Assembly (NCBI GenBank): GCA_038093515.1
Contig: JBBPSI010000267.1
Location: forward strand, 1-31,832
Direction of reading: 5' to 3'
DNA length: 31,832 nt
Origin: Butyriboletus loyo
Lineage: Eukaryota > Basidiomycota > Agaricomycetes > Boletales > Boletaceae
The number at the start of each line of letters is the position of its first letter. The first letter of the stretch is position 1. The notes under the pieces were generated by a model. That model was not told the origin of the DNA. It saw only the letters and a program-made list of their open reading frames with translations, and ran no database searches. Shown here one piece after another: positions 7,622-18,744 of this stretch. The position numbers and the translations under genes were made by a program.

Positions 7622-10371
7622 TTAATCGGTCCACTCAACCTGGGCGCGGTACAAGGCAGCATAGTCTCCATCGTTGCGGAGGAGTTCGGCATGGGTACCG
7701 TTTTCGACGACGCACCCGTCTCTCATACATCTATTCAAAAAAAATGAGGGCACCAGGGGCAACGTTGCAGTTGGGTCAGCAAACACCTTTCACAATCGAG
7801 CGTCCAGAAAAACGTAGGGTAGGTAGGGCAGGAACAGGGCAGGGGTTTGGGAAACGGGAGAGAGAGGAAACACGTACAGGATACGGTCGGCTTCATGGGC
7901 GAGGTGGTAAAACCGATGCGTGACGAAGAGCATCGTCTTTCCCCCGCGTACGTTGCGGAACTCGGTCAGGATATCGCGCTCGGCGATGGGATCCAACGAG
8001 GACGTCGCTTCGTCGACAACGACCAGTCGTGTCGTGCGGTTGTTTATGCGCATGAACGTACGCGCGCTGTGTCATGGAAGAGCTTAATGGTATATACCTC
8101 TGGATGGTAGAGCCCGGACTCACGTGGCGAGACGCTGCTTCTCACCGCCTGTGGGCATTGTTTTAAGACAGGTTCACTTTCCCAGTCAGATGACATTCCA
8201 GTCACGCACCCGATATCGACACCAGACGGCCCTTGTGTCGAGCTAGCTCTTCTTTCAGTGCCTCGGACGGGTATCCATACATACCGTCAATCCACCCATT
8301 ATTGATATCGAACGAGGGCTGAAGCTGCGTGTCATATACATCGCTGAGCCTCGATATCCACTCGGAACAACCGCCCATCCGTGCCGCCTCCTCGATGTGC
8401 TCCTGCTCAACGTTAAATGCAGGCGGGAGACAAAACGCGATGTTTTCCCTGACGGTGACAGGGTGGACAACGGGAAACTGTGACTGGAACGCCATGTTGG
8501 CGCGAAGCTGGTCCATGTCATAGCGTACGAGAGGCAAGTCATTGATAAGGATGTCACCCGCGGTCGGATCGAATAGTCGTGCTAACAGTTTAAGCATGGA
8601 CGATTTTCCACCCCCGTTGGTGCCCACCACCAGGACGAGCTCGCCTGGCTGGATATCAAAGGAAACGTTGCGGAGCGCGTCGCGATCTCTTCCTGGGTAC
8701 CGTAATGAAACCTGTCTTCACGTGCCGAAGCGCGTACATAAGCGTTACATACACGACGCCCGTGGAGAAGGTGACGTTACCTGAAGGAAATCTTCATACC
8801 TGCGTCATAGGACCTGTCGATTGGATGAGGGAAGGGTTCTGTACCCTGTGCCATCGTGCTCTTGTAGTCGATAGCATCATAGAACCGCTTAGCATGCGAG
8901 CAGACGTCCATCAAGGACGGCATATCTTTAGTAAACTCGCATACGCTCAACGAAATAGATTTGGTAGCTTGGTGTAGAAGCGCCATTGAAGCAATGGACG
9001 ACGGAGACAGATAGGTCGGGTATATTAACGCATAGATGGCCTGAAAAGTTCCGCTAAGAAGCCAAGGAGACGGGACAAGATCTGCCTTACCATTGGGAGC
9101 TCCAAAGTGATATCCATCAAAAAATCCCAGTACCAATCTCGCACGAGTTCTGTACGCCAGGGAGTAGGATCCAAGTCCTCCACATCCCCCAGTTGCTCCG
9201 CAGATTTCTTGTATTCTGTGGGCAGGATTGAGCAACAAAGGAAACTAGAGAGGGATCATACATACCGGTCTCGATAGAGCTTGCTATCCCATCCAGCATA
9301 AGGTCGGCTCTGTATTGACTCGAAAAGGCTAGGCCAAAAAGCGCTTTCATTCTCTGGAAATGCAAATTGTTGGGCCAATAGATATATGCTATCCCAAAAC
9401 TGTGAGTGACTAACGAAATGGGGTCATAATTAGACAAACCTGAGCAACCAATACTATTTAACGGAGCCAACCACCAAACGAGTCCACGCGCCACACAGAA
9501 ACACGATAACACTTCCCGTTCTGGGCTCCGTTTACATGATATGGCATGTAGCAAGACGAGCACCTGAGAAGTCAAGCCAAGGGTGCATTGTACGAACTGA
9601 CCCAGTTGTATCAAAAATGAGCCGCCCGGAAACTCGGACCCGAACCGTCCCGTGACAGGAAAGATGGAGTACAATTCTAGTCATGCGTTAATTTTCCGGA
9701 ATTCTGTAAGCGCAAGGCGTACCCTGTATGGAGAGTAGATCAACCCTCAGACTCGCTGGAAGCAGGAGGCTCGTTAGAGAAGCACGATGACGGAATAAAT
9801 TTTTCTACCGTGTATCAGATGGGGCATAAAATGGGCTCTAAACCGTTTGGTCAAAACTTCCAGCGACCGAGCGCTAAGTATAGAGTCAAGGACAATGCAT
9901 ATACTCCTTCTGAAACACTCACTGTATGCGTCCAGCGGCAATGTTGATCATAGCACAAGAAACCCAGGAGGTAGCGAGAGACCGGTACATTTCTGGGAAT
10001 AGTTCTCCGTTTATGGAACTATCCCCGAGCTGCAGGGGATGGAGGAAACGTTCCTTGTGTGATCGACAAGGACGACATACCTTATCGAACAAGACACTCA
10101 GCCAGTAAAGATTGATTGCCAAGTAAATGCCTCGCCAAATGGTGGTCACCATATACGCAATGAATTCCGCTGGCGCAAGCTCGATCGTATCGGCAAGGTG
10201 TCTCCTCACGTAGGGTATTTTCTCTCGGATGGCTCGAAACCCATCCGATAGCGAATATATGCGCAACGTCAACGAAGGCGAAGTATGGTCTTCATATGTC
10301 AAGTCGTACACGCCATACCGACGGTACCGGAATCGACTACGCGGCAAGGCCTTTTTGGGTGGCATGTTCAT
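7622..10371 (-). CDS. ABC half-transporter (one membrane region, one nucleotide-binding domain), eleven exons
   Basis: Exons, 5' to 3': 10371-10081, 10029-9923, 9873-9809, 9676-9440, 9388-9266, 9215-9091, 9040-8781, 8715-8210, 8148-8124, 8066-7878 and 7730-7622, giving 678 residues. The first ~400 residues contain several hydrophobic segments, such as FIAYMVTTIW..IYLAINLYWL. The ATPase domain is complete: Walker A GTNGGGKSS (~434), Q-loop QSQFPVV, signature SISGGEKQR (~569), Walker B RLVVVDEATSSLD (593-605) and switch His630 in VTHR. The signature is split over a 25-nt exon. The family is a fungal half-transporter expected to work as a dimer that exports substrate with ATP hydrolysis; the substrate is unknown. 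The start at 10371 is the first ATG after an in-frame stop near 10390; an ATG two codons later is the alternative. Several acceptors were chosen over nearer AGs because only they keep the frame. Confidence 0.86.
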
Positions 10372-11631
10372 CCTACTGGGCGCAACGCTTTATCGTGGGG
10401 TCTTTGTGCGCACTATGACCGATGGTGGGGGTACAATATCAGAAAATATGGGATTGAATCTGCGCTGAGATACATCACCTACATATATACCCCGACGACA
10501 CCCCAATGCATCTAGTTCTGCCACCACTGCTGACATGGAGTTATGAGTAAGGCGTGAGCCCACCATGAACAAACGTGAAACATACCCTTTGTCACGCATC
10601 TGCAGGCACCCATCTTGTCTATATCGGATGAACTGTCAAACAATCTGATAGAAATTTAGAAGACACCCACCGATAGAATTGACACCGTAATGAACCCAAG
10701 ACCAACATGACCAGAGAAACCGAAGATGATACGGTCTTCCTGTGTCACGTTAGACGACGGCGTCTTGCGTTACCATCATTCCATCGTTTGGCGAACGACG
10801 CAACCAATGTGATGCACACAGATGTGCGTATCGGACTGCCCTCCTGGTCATGGCCAGAAAACAAAACTCCGAAAAGGGGTCCTGGACACGACAATCGGGG
10901 GAGAACCGTCTCGCCAACGCGTCACTATTCGCATTCCCAGCGGGGCTTCTATGCTTAAAGTCGAGTTAAAGGAACGATGGTCCGATGGCAACGGTTGTAG
11001 AACGTTTGGAAAGGAGATTTTTCGTTCCCGCAACATGGGCTGTGAGGAATGCCGCATACAGTATATGGACATTCTGGTGACCAACGCGTCTGACAAGTGG
11101 ACGCGTAATGAATGGATGACATGTAATTCGAGGCATACCGATATGACGACGACCCACGACGAGCGGGTCGCGCCCACAATGGAGCTGTGTCATGAGATTA
11201 TGAAGCATCACCGACTCGGAGGTGGTTGGACTGTCGGAAATGATGGCTGGTTGGAATGGCCCGAAGCTCAATAAAGTTGCTTGTGCATAATCCCGCTGTT
11301 GGGTACTACACGTTCCTGATCTTAACATCGCCCAACGTCTGTTAGTTAATCGGCGTTGGAAGGATATAATATTACATAATCACAGGACCTACAGCTCAGT
11401 ATGAAATTAGCCGACTGCGGTGTAAACATGGCAGCTCCAAAGTACTAGTGGATGACACCGAACCCCGGATCTGTTGTATACTACATCATACCGCAGGCAG
11501 TTGACAAATGCAAACTGACGACTTGTTGGCTGCAAGTGACATACAAACCTTTGTAACCCCGAAAACCAATCAACATGTAGGTTTCGTAGTGGTGGGCGCG
11601 GCGGACGTACATTTCTCAGGGATCACCACAT
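10372..11631. other. Stretch without an assignable gene
   Basis: Only short, overlapping, unconvincing reading frames occur on both strands (for example 10822-11274 + and 10966-11328 -). On the minus strand near 10680-10730 a hydrophobic stretch (IIFGFSGHVGLGFITVSILS) could be a membrane segment of a decayed gene, but I could not extend it into a model. The part next to 10371 should contain the ABC transporter promoter. Confidence 0.4.
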
Positions 11632-12908
11632 CTACTCCGATACTACTATGTCCAGCTTCAGCCAAGCGTCCATCTTCTCCCATATGTCCTCCTGTTCGTG
11701 CGTCCATTCTTCTCGTTTTTCTCTGACACAAGCAGCACACAATCCCTCCGCCACCCAGTCAATTTGTTTGAGTTGCTCGAGGGCCTCGAGAGGCTTACAC
11801 ACGCTACCACCTGCTATTGCAGATTGTATGACCAGAGGAAACCATTTGTCTGCCAATAGATTGGTACACGCCATGTGTGATGTCACCGGCTAGAATAACA
11901 AATAATAAGATCAAGGGAACTGAGCTCGGATCGCAAATAGAAACGGAAGAAAGAACGTCCGTGCATAGCCACGTGTTGCTAAAATACAGGTATGGACGCC
12001 GCCCACATTCTGTAGCGAAACGCCACGGACGCCATTCCCACCAAAGAAGCCAGGCAGAAACGACCGTGGGTCAAAAAAATTTTAAAGGCGAATGAGAGAT
12101 TTGGACACACCGGTTCAAATAAGACGGGGGTAAAATGCTCCACGATGCCATTCATGAGATTTCGGCAACAGTCAATGTCTGTGGGTGTCAGGGCTATCAG
12201 ATTTGAGGACACTGCATGTTCATCTGGGGCGGCTTCCGAGCTAGGTTCAAAATCAGTTGTTGCCACAAGACTGTAATAAATGCCTTTCTGGATCTGCGAG
12301 TCGTCAACCGGAAATCCATGCGCGCAAAGGGCGTGTCCGCTCGTTTAATAAATCAAGATGGCGAGTAGGTTGAATACTCACAGAGGCAATGTTGTACCGC
12401 AACGCGAGACTCAACGCCTCCTCGAGATGATTGGGGTGCACAAAAGGGGATGGTCCGCTGGGAAACATGGCTACGAGATAGGATCTCGCCAGGTTATGGA
12501 TGGATGGAAGATCCAACTGCTCCGGCGAAGACACACGAAGGATCGCAGCAACGTGTTGGAAGGGTGCTTCCAGTGACAGAGGACTGTATTGGATGCATGA
12601 GGCATACAAATGAGAACAACGGATGATCCGTTTAACATGAATGCTCACGTATCGTGGTAGAGATGCGCCAACAATGACGTGAAATCCTGGACTTGCACGC
12701 CGAGTGCAAGCGGAATAGTTATGGTAGGAATGTCGAATCCATCCTCCGACTCTCGCTGCAGAATAACCCTAGAGTGTCGGCGCAGCAAATACTCGTGGAT
12801 CCTGAACAGCACAATGCTGTCCAGGTTACATGTCCTCACGATCACTGAGCCGTCATCGAACCAATAAATGGGGTGTCGATGAACTTGAGAATCTGCTTGA
12901 ATCACCAT
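11632..12908 (-). CDS. BTB/POZ-domain protein, four exons
   Basis: Exons, 5' to 3': 12908-12649, 12583-12382, 12293-11988 and 11889-11632, giving 341 residues. The start is ATG 12908; the frame is open a little further upstream but without another ATG. The N-terminus is a BTB domain of the agaricomycete type: HPIYWFDDGSVIV, then FRIHEYLLRRHS and a PLSLEAPFQHVAAILRV block spanning the first intron. BTB domains mediate dimerisation and often link targets to cullin-3 ubiquitin ligases; the target here is unknown. The C-terminal exon has a GLCAACVREKREEW segment followed by DIWEKMDAWLKLD, a Cys-rich ending common in these fungal paralogues. The third intron (11890-11987, GTATTT donor) is the least certain. 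The upstream neighbour RPN7 runs the same way, with its stop 258 bp away. Confidence 0.83.
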
Positions 12909-13166
12909 GCTCCAGCTTTGGCTTCTGGATCCAGTCAACCCCTACAGCAACAACCAGTTGAGGAATGAGTGTGACAAATGATCAATAATGGAGGCTGATG
13001 CGCTGATGCCGCGGCTATGGTGGTTGACGTTGAGCAGGAGGAGCGTGCATGTCAGCGGGAGCCATCAACAAATCAAATTCCCACTCCCATCAGTTCGATG
13101 TTAATCCATCTGCGTGACAAGGTAGACAACCACAAACATTCAACGACAAGACGACAACGTAATTTG

Positions 13167-14666
13167 TTAATACAACACTTTACTCAATCGCTGTATGGAG
13201 TTAAGGAGAATATCACCCTGCTTCACTACTTTCTCGTATTGAGCATTCTTGAGTGACGGTCGTGTCGTCTCCACGATTCCGTGGACCTTGTCAATCGTAC
13301 AGTGCAACCGTCCATTGGCGATAAATCGTGACAACTCGCTGAACAACTCAGTGAGTCGATAAGTTCGCTAGAAGCGAACTTGAACTTGCCTGTCAATGAA
13401 ATCAATGCTGACCCCAAATGCCCCACTGAGACTTTCAAGCGTGACGCTCCGGTATGATTCCAACAGCTGACTGTATGCGAGGATTCGCATCTCTCGGACG
13501 TAGTAACGGGTATGTGGAGATAATAACCGCGAAGGAAGGAGGTAGGTTTGCTCGAGGGTAGCTGTGGGGACAGTCATTCAGAGAAAGGTTAATGTGGATC
13601 CATCAGTCAAGCAGCAGTGGGCGTGGAGAATACGTACCTAGTGCAACGAAAAACTTGGCGTAATGGCAGTCATACAAGTTATTTACGAGGTCACTGAGGA
13701 CAGGGAGGTCGGGCAAGACGGAGATAACATCTGGGGCAGTGATAAGCTGAAGCTATGATCAGCTTTCCTAGGTCATGGCACGTAAGCATGCGAAGGACAG
13801 CAACCTTTTTCTTCAGATCTGGCCGTTTGAGGGTCAACGAGTTAACTATGATCGTGAGAGCGACGAAATCGGTATAGGGCATTAATTCCGTAGCTGTGAA
13901 TGTGGAAAGCGCGTCAAGCAAGAGTTCGCCGCCCGTCTTGAATTGACGGATAGAGACAGCGTGCAATCCACGGTAGACCTTGAGGCGGTTTCGTCTGTCC
14001 CAGTCACCCCCCTCCTCGATGAATCTGCAAGACGTTATTGAGTGGTAGGTGATGCGTCCGAGACGTGACTAACTTTTCCGCCTTCTCAAGGTTCTCAGTA
14101 ATGAGAGTGTTGTCCCCAAAAAATAGTCCGATCCGGATAAGAGTGAGGGATATATCTATCCTTGATCCAAGTCCGGGGGTCTTCTCAAGTGCTAGCTTCT
14201 GTGGTGCGATTGCACGCTCCTGCTAACGGGGTCAGCTGAGCTGCACGGCGCAGGGATTGTCGGCATACCCTGTCACCTATCCGCGTCAGGTGATTCGCCC
14301 GCGCCTTCAAGGCATCCGATATTTCAGACTCTCCTTCCGTCTTCTCAGCCTCGGCGAGCCGTTCGTCCAGCTTTTTGAGCTCTTCCTCGTTCGCTTTCTC
14401 CATCTCGTCAAGAAGTGCAGGGTCGGAGACGAGAGCACCAGACGACGTGACAAGCCGATAGTACGGGGCCATTTCTGATCGCAAATGGATGTTCTAGCGG
14501 AACAGATTCTTGTCAGCGAATGGGTGGACGCACTGTCCGCTTTGATCCCGTCTAGCAACGTCTGCCGGGCGTTGTCGTGAAGGTGCTTCAGTGACGGAGA
14601 AAGTAAGATGAATACATGTTGAGGAAGACTCAGGTTAGGGATGGGTAGGACCACATCATCCGACAT
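13167..14666 (-). CDS. RPN7: 26S proteasome regulatory subunit Rpn7 (PSMD6), seven exons
   Basis: Exons, 5' to 3': 14666-14534, 14474-14269, 14219-14074, 14024-13805, 13746-13638, 13561-13390 and 13338-13167, giving 385 residues, close to the usual ~390. Rpn7 is a structural PCI-domain subunit of the proteasome lid, needed for lid assembly on the 19S regulatory particle. Recognisable blocks are KMAPYYRL (after intron 1), [81 protein letters not shown] and [18 protein letters not shown], in the family order. The last blocks form the winged-helix part of the PCI domain. The final intron (13339-13389) begins GC rather than GT. No missing part or frameshift is seen, as expected for an essential gene. 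Confidence 0.96.
13339..13389 (-). other. GC-AG intron in RPN7
   Basis: The donor reads AG|GCAAGT and the acceptor TTCAG. It lies inside the highly conserved FID..ELSRF segment, so the splice position is fixed by the protein, and no GT donor in reach keeps the frame. AG|GCAAGT is the known consensus of the minor GC-AG intron class. Confidence 0.85.
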
Positions 14667-15599
14667 GGTGGTATGCTGAGTAGCACCACGAACGACAAGG
14701 ACGCGTCAGTAACTTCCATATTCCCACGACCAGTCTGTCGCAAATGTAACCATTTAGACCACAGAACCTCATTCACTGAGGTGGGTATATGAATAGTACT
14801 TCACAAGTACATTAGTAAATTTCGCGTTGTGCCACTAACCACCAGAAACAGCGCCACAACGCTCTATCATTCTTGTTGGAATAGGTGGATACGTGCGTGG
14901 ACAAGTTCCTCGAGGCATTAGTGAGGATGAGGGTATTTATTGCCCAAGAGGTGAGCCTGAACACGTCCTGGGGAGCGGTCTGTTTGCTAACGAACAAGGT
15001 TTTTGGTTCGATTTACAGGCCATCAAACTTGCCTACTCCTCGCGGGCCATCTGGCGCCCGGGCCACCTGCCCCAGTCGGTATACCCATTCCTTTTCCCTT
15101 TTCCTTTTCCCCAAACATCCCACATATGTGCACTCCTACCACGCGCCTCATTTCGTTGCCAGAGACGCGCTCGATGTGAGATTAATGACCGGCAAACGCA
15201 TCGTTTATATTCGCTTTTTCAAGGCAACCTCGTTCCGCCTTCACAACCAGACTTGGGCTCTTGTCCAGATCCTCACTGGCACTTCCGTAAGCCCTCAAAT
15301 TCGGGCCTCGGGAAGATCGGGCTAGAGCCCATCCCTGATTTCCTAAGTTCATCCTCGACGCAGTCCGCGTCACACGCCCACACACGCCCGAAAGTGGACT
15401 CGGAGAACGACACATCGCCCCGATCGACATAGGCATCGTATGCGAGGGCGGTACGATCGGACCCGTAATTTGTGCATTGCACAAGCAGGTGTTGAAAAAT
15501 CTCACGGGTCTTCCAGTGATCGGTCGGCGTCGGCGCATAGGATGGGTGGGTGATTGTGGGTAAGGTCCAGCACTTTCTATTTATATATTTATTTTATTT
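14667..15599. other. Intergenic stretch with unassigned short frames
   Basis: The RPN7 promoter should lie just above 14667. A plus-strand frame around 14893-15432 and a minus-strand frame ending at 15273, open up to about 15570, are longer than most noise. The minus one encodes a Cys-containing stretch (QCTNYGSDRTALAYDAYVD) with no in-frame ATG. Neither matches a family I know. A pyrimidine-rich run is at 15086-15115. Confidence 0.4.
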
Positions 15600-15720
15600 T
15601 CGAGTGGTTTTAGCTTTGGAGCTTTGTATTTGCTTTTGTTTTCTGCCTATCAGGGAACAGTGCTCAACTCAAAAGAGCGACCAAAGGAATGTGAGCAGAT
15701 CTTGAGCGGGGAGGCAAACC
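15600..15720 (+). repeat. Diverged dispersed repeat, copy B
   Basis: It resembles 4166-4310 in block order (GCTTTGTATTTGC, CTATCAGGGAA, AAAAGAGC, GAGCAGATC, AGCGGGGAGG). It sits just downstream of the first wax-synthase copy and close to the start of the duplicated segment. Confidence 0.4.
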
Positions 15721-15837
15721 AAAAGATAACATCAAGTTGCATAGACCAGCTGATAGTATGCGACGATCTTCGCACCATTTCCATCAAAATTATTAAGTAC
15801 CGTTGATCCAAAGTTGTAGGAGGGTTTCCGTTCCTCG

Positions 15838-17122
15838 TCAAATGACATGTAACCAGGCATCAAAATCCATCACCCACCGCTCCACCACCACCCGCACTGG
15901 GAATATACTGTCAATAAAGCTTGAGCGGCCGAACATTCCCGCTCTTGCGAATCCTTCAACAATCACATTACCCCACACCACAAGCCATACCATCGTCCAG
16001 ACCCACCCTGCTACCCCACCCACCTTCCTCCCCGTCAACCGATGAAATGCCCGCTCGCCAAGGATTCCCGGCGCCATCATCCCGAAACCAACTAGCATCC
16101 TCCACATTTCCACCTGACTATCGAGCGGCATCATTGTAATGTGGTGCAAGACAGCTGATGCAAGGAATGCCCCGATAATCATGCCCACGCGACCAAGGAC
16201 GAAGGATAGTGGATAGCCACTGAGGACGAGGAACATGCGGCGGAACCACTGTTGCCACCTGCGCCCCCAGAAGTCACTGAGCGAGGTAGCGCGCCACGGA
16301 GAGTCGAATGCAGGAGGCCACTGAGCGGGATCTTGTCCAAAGAAAAGAATGCCAGATATAGTACATAGGTCGTAGCCCATCTGCGCGATAGTGTAGATCC
16401 CAAAGGCACTACATGTTGAGATGATACTCGCTCGGAAGTATCGCACCGAGAAGGGAAGGGTCTCATCAAAAATAGACGATCCTTCAGGGATGGATGCCAC
16501 TCCAATTGGGGCGAACGATAGGACTGCTCGGTGAAGGGCACCGCATATACAGGCATGCGCAGCCGCAGAAAGGAGTGTACAGAAAACGAATGCGATGCGA
16601 TTAGCTGGTCGCGTTTCACGCGGAATGTACAATCCACGTGACCACTCCCAGCCATGGCCACGAAGGTTTGAGGCAAGGTCAAAGGCGTCCATGATGGCTG
16701 ACGGAGAACTATTCGCAGGACGGAGGTGTCGCACGAGTGGCTCTTTCGCCAGTGTCCAGTCCAGCGTACGGGTGGCGACAGACAACATGGAGAGCTGGAG
16801 GAACAGGTGTGTCAGTCTGTCCTCTGGGGGATGTTCGTTGCCGACAGACACTTACCGCCAAGCTAATGTTGAGGAATTTCAACTCTGGCCTGCCGAGCGA
16901 CATATCCACGGAAACTGCTGCACGCAAGGCCAACAAGGCAACGACAGGCCATAACGCGACCCGGAAAGCGTGTGTCTTTGGCGTGACAGCCAACACCGCT
17001 ACTACGAAATAACAAACCACTGGAGGGAGGACAAACGATGCCAACGTGACGCTGTCGACAGGAACTTTGGATGGTGGAACACCAAGACGTTGAGAGAGCA
17101 CAGCCAAGCGCGCGAAGGACAT
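15838..17122 (-). CDS. Wax-synthase-like membrane-bound O-acyltransferase, copy 1 (intact)
   Basis: Exons 17122-16856 and 16794-15838 give 407 residues. The single intron (16795-16855) has a GTAAGT donor and a CTCCAG acceptor. The protein is a multi-pass membrane protein of the MBOAT_2/wax-synthase-like family, which transfers acyl groups to hydroxyl acceptors, probably in the endoplasmic reticulum. It has the family's FWGRRW..WFRR segment near the middle, then SAVLHH, the hydrophobic segment with the presumed catalytic His, and a WVWTMVWLVVWGN segment near the end. In the motif usually read as WGRRWHQ, this copy has Gln for His (WGRRWQQ). It is about 89% identical by eye to the copy at 18745-20033 over exon 2 (36 differences in 318 residues). 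The substrate is not predictable. Confidence 0.88.
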
Positions 17123-17694
17123 GGTTGAATCCTTTGGATTGTCCTGCACTTTTCGAATGAACTTTATCTCGGATCAGGGAAGCGCCAGGCTTCCTGAGCG
17201 GCTGATAACGGTATCGGCAAACGTAAGCGCATCGTCCTTCATCCCGAGTATACGCGACTTGAGTACTCATGCAAAGTCAGAACGTTCGCAATTACATGTG
17301 CTTTTCTCGCTTGTTCATGCTTGTGCCCACAACTCAAGTTTCTTACTTCAAGGTCATTTGATGTTGAATAACCTCAATCCGAGCTATGATGACCAAAATT
17401 ATAAAAAGCTCATGGTCACACCCATAAGTATTTTTCCGCAATGCGCCGAAACAAGGCAACGTCTGAATTTCAGGGTTTCAGTCCCAGACTCCGTGTTTGG
17501 TTGGTCGGGTCGTTTAAAATCAGATCCAATCTATGAGGATCATATTGAGGCTGCCATCTATGGTCTCGCAGATCGTGACAGCCTTTACAAGAAGTGGCTG
17601 TCGGTGCCACTGCTGGGGTTCACAATGGAAGTCCCTCATGCAAAGGAAAACATGCAAGGTCGCGATTGCCACCGAGAACTAGCGCCCGAGGTGT
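17123..17694. other. Intergenic stretch with a chance-length plus-strand frame
   Basis: The first ~90 bp are related to the upstream region of the copy at 18745-20033. A plus-strand frame is open from about 17121 to 17759 but starts with GTG and has no recognisable domain, so I do not call it a gene. Confidence 0.4.
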
Positions 17695-18371
17695 GTGAAG
17701 CTGTTATGTCCATCAATCCGAGTTCCCGTCATTTTCGTGACCTTTGGCGTGTTGTATAATATCCCACTCCCGCCCGGGAATTATGTTGTAACAGTGCTGG
17801 CTGTCCGCCATCGGACATATACTCTCCGAGTTGTATTGTGGTCGGTTGTCACGTCATTAGCCTGGCGTGCAACGATGACTGTGAACATGTCGTTGGGCGA
17901 GTCTGATCGAAGTTCTGCAACAATATATTTGTAGTGAGTATTTTCTCCACACTAACTCCAGACTCCCACCTCCAGTTCTTGGTGGTCGTCACAGTTACCC
18001 GTACCTTTGATTGGTTATTAGTGGGAGCACCCCCTCGCGTGACACCTGCGTCCGCGAAGGGTCCTCGATCAACCACTATGGATGCCCTGGACCTCGCCTT
18101 AACCATGCGCGATTCCGGCAGGGACAGGTCGCGCAGAGTGTTCATTCCATGTGAAACCCGTTCAACCAGCCACGGAAGATTTACATCCTACGTAACCCTG
18201 TCCACATTTATCCACGCCCTTATCTTTGCCATCCTCCAGAAAGCCACCCTGTCGGTTTCTTCTATGAGACTCGGTGCCATTTCCGGAGGATCTATGTTTG
18301 ACGAAACCCTCCCAGCTCCAATCGAGTGTCATCACGGTTGGAACGACCGGTATCTCTCACACTTTCATTAG
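17695..18371 (+). pseudogene. Wax-synthase-like gene, inverted half-copy (copy 2, broken)
   Basis: On the opposite strand to its neighbours, 17740-17930 encodes a diverged version of exon 1 (NYVVTVLAV..RTYTLRVVLWSVV..LAWRATMTVNMSLG) and 17976-18371 the first part of exon 2 (RTFDWLLVGA, then MDALDLALTMRDSG, then FIPCETRS and SMFDETLP). The intron-like gap has a GTGAGT donor at 17934 and an AG at 17975, but exon 1 runs into TAG at the junction and the frames do not join. There is no in-frame ATG. The C-terminal half, including the WGRRW and catalytic His segments, is missing. It is more diverged than copies 1 and 3 are from each other, so it is an older relic. Confidence 0.78.
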
Positions 18372-18744
18372 AAGTGACGTTGTGCACACAAGATATCATG
18401 AAAACATGAGAAAATTAAGTGAGGATACGGAACGGGAAGTATGCATGCATTCGGCACTCGGACCCGAGGAGACCCGAAATCAGCGCAGATGATCGCACAC
18501 GTTATATTTTGCACTCCCGCGCAGAAGAGGGCATATCGATATCTACTCCAAGCTACTGCAGACCCCAGACTGACCCTCGCATAGCGAGATTCTTGACTCC
18601 ACTCTCAGGTACTATACGAGCTAGTTAGGCAGGCAGTCTGCTACGTTCCAAATCTTGCGATTGTATGCGCTGATCTTCGCATCATTTTCATCAAAATTAT
18701 CAAGTACCGTTGATCCAAGGTTGTAGGAAGGTCTCTGTGCCTCA
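18372..18744. other. Intergenic; left edge of the duplicated segment
   Basis: No gene is seen. From about 18660 the sequence matches the 3' flank of copy 1 (from about 15755), for example the shared CATCAAAATTAT(T/C)AAGTACCGTTGATCC block, so the duplication includes the 3' flank. Confidence 0.55.

Noticed and set aside
10822..11328. Overlapping 110-150 codon frames on both strands
   Set aside because: None has a recognisable motif, they contradict each other, and I could not join any into a spliced model with good splice sites.
17121..17759. A 212-codon plus-strand frame upstream of wax-synthase copy 1
   Set aside because: It begins with GTG, shows no domain, and its last part overlaps a different frame that carries real wax-synthase homology. 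Its first part lies in the flank shared with the duplicate, where the frame is not kept.
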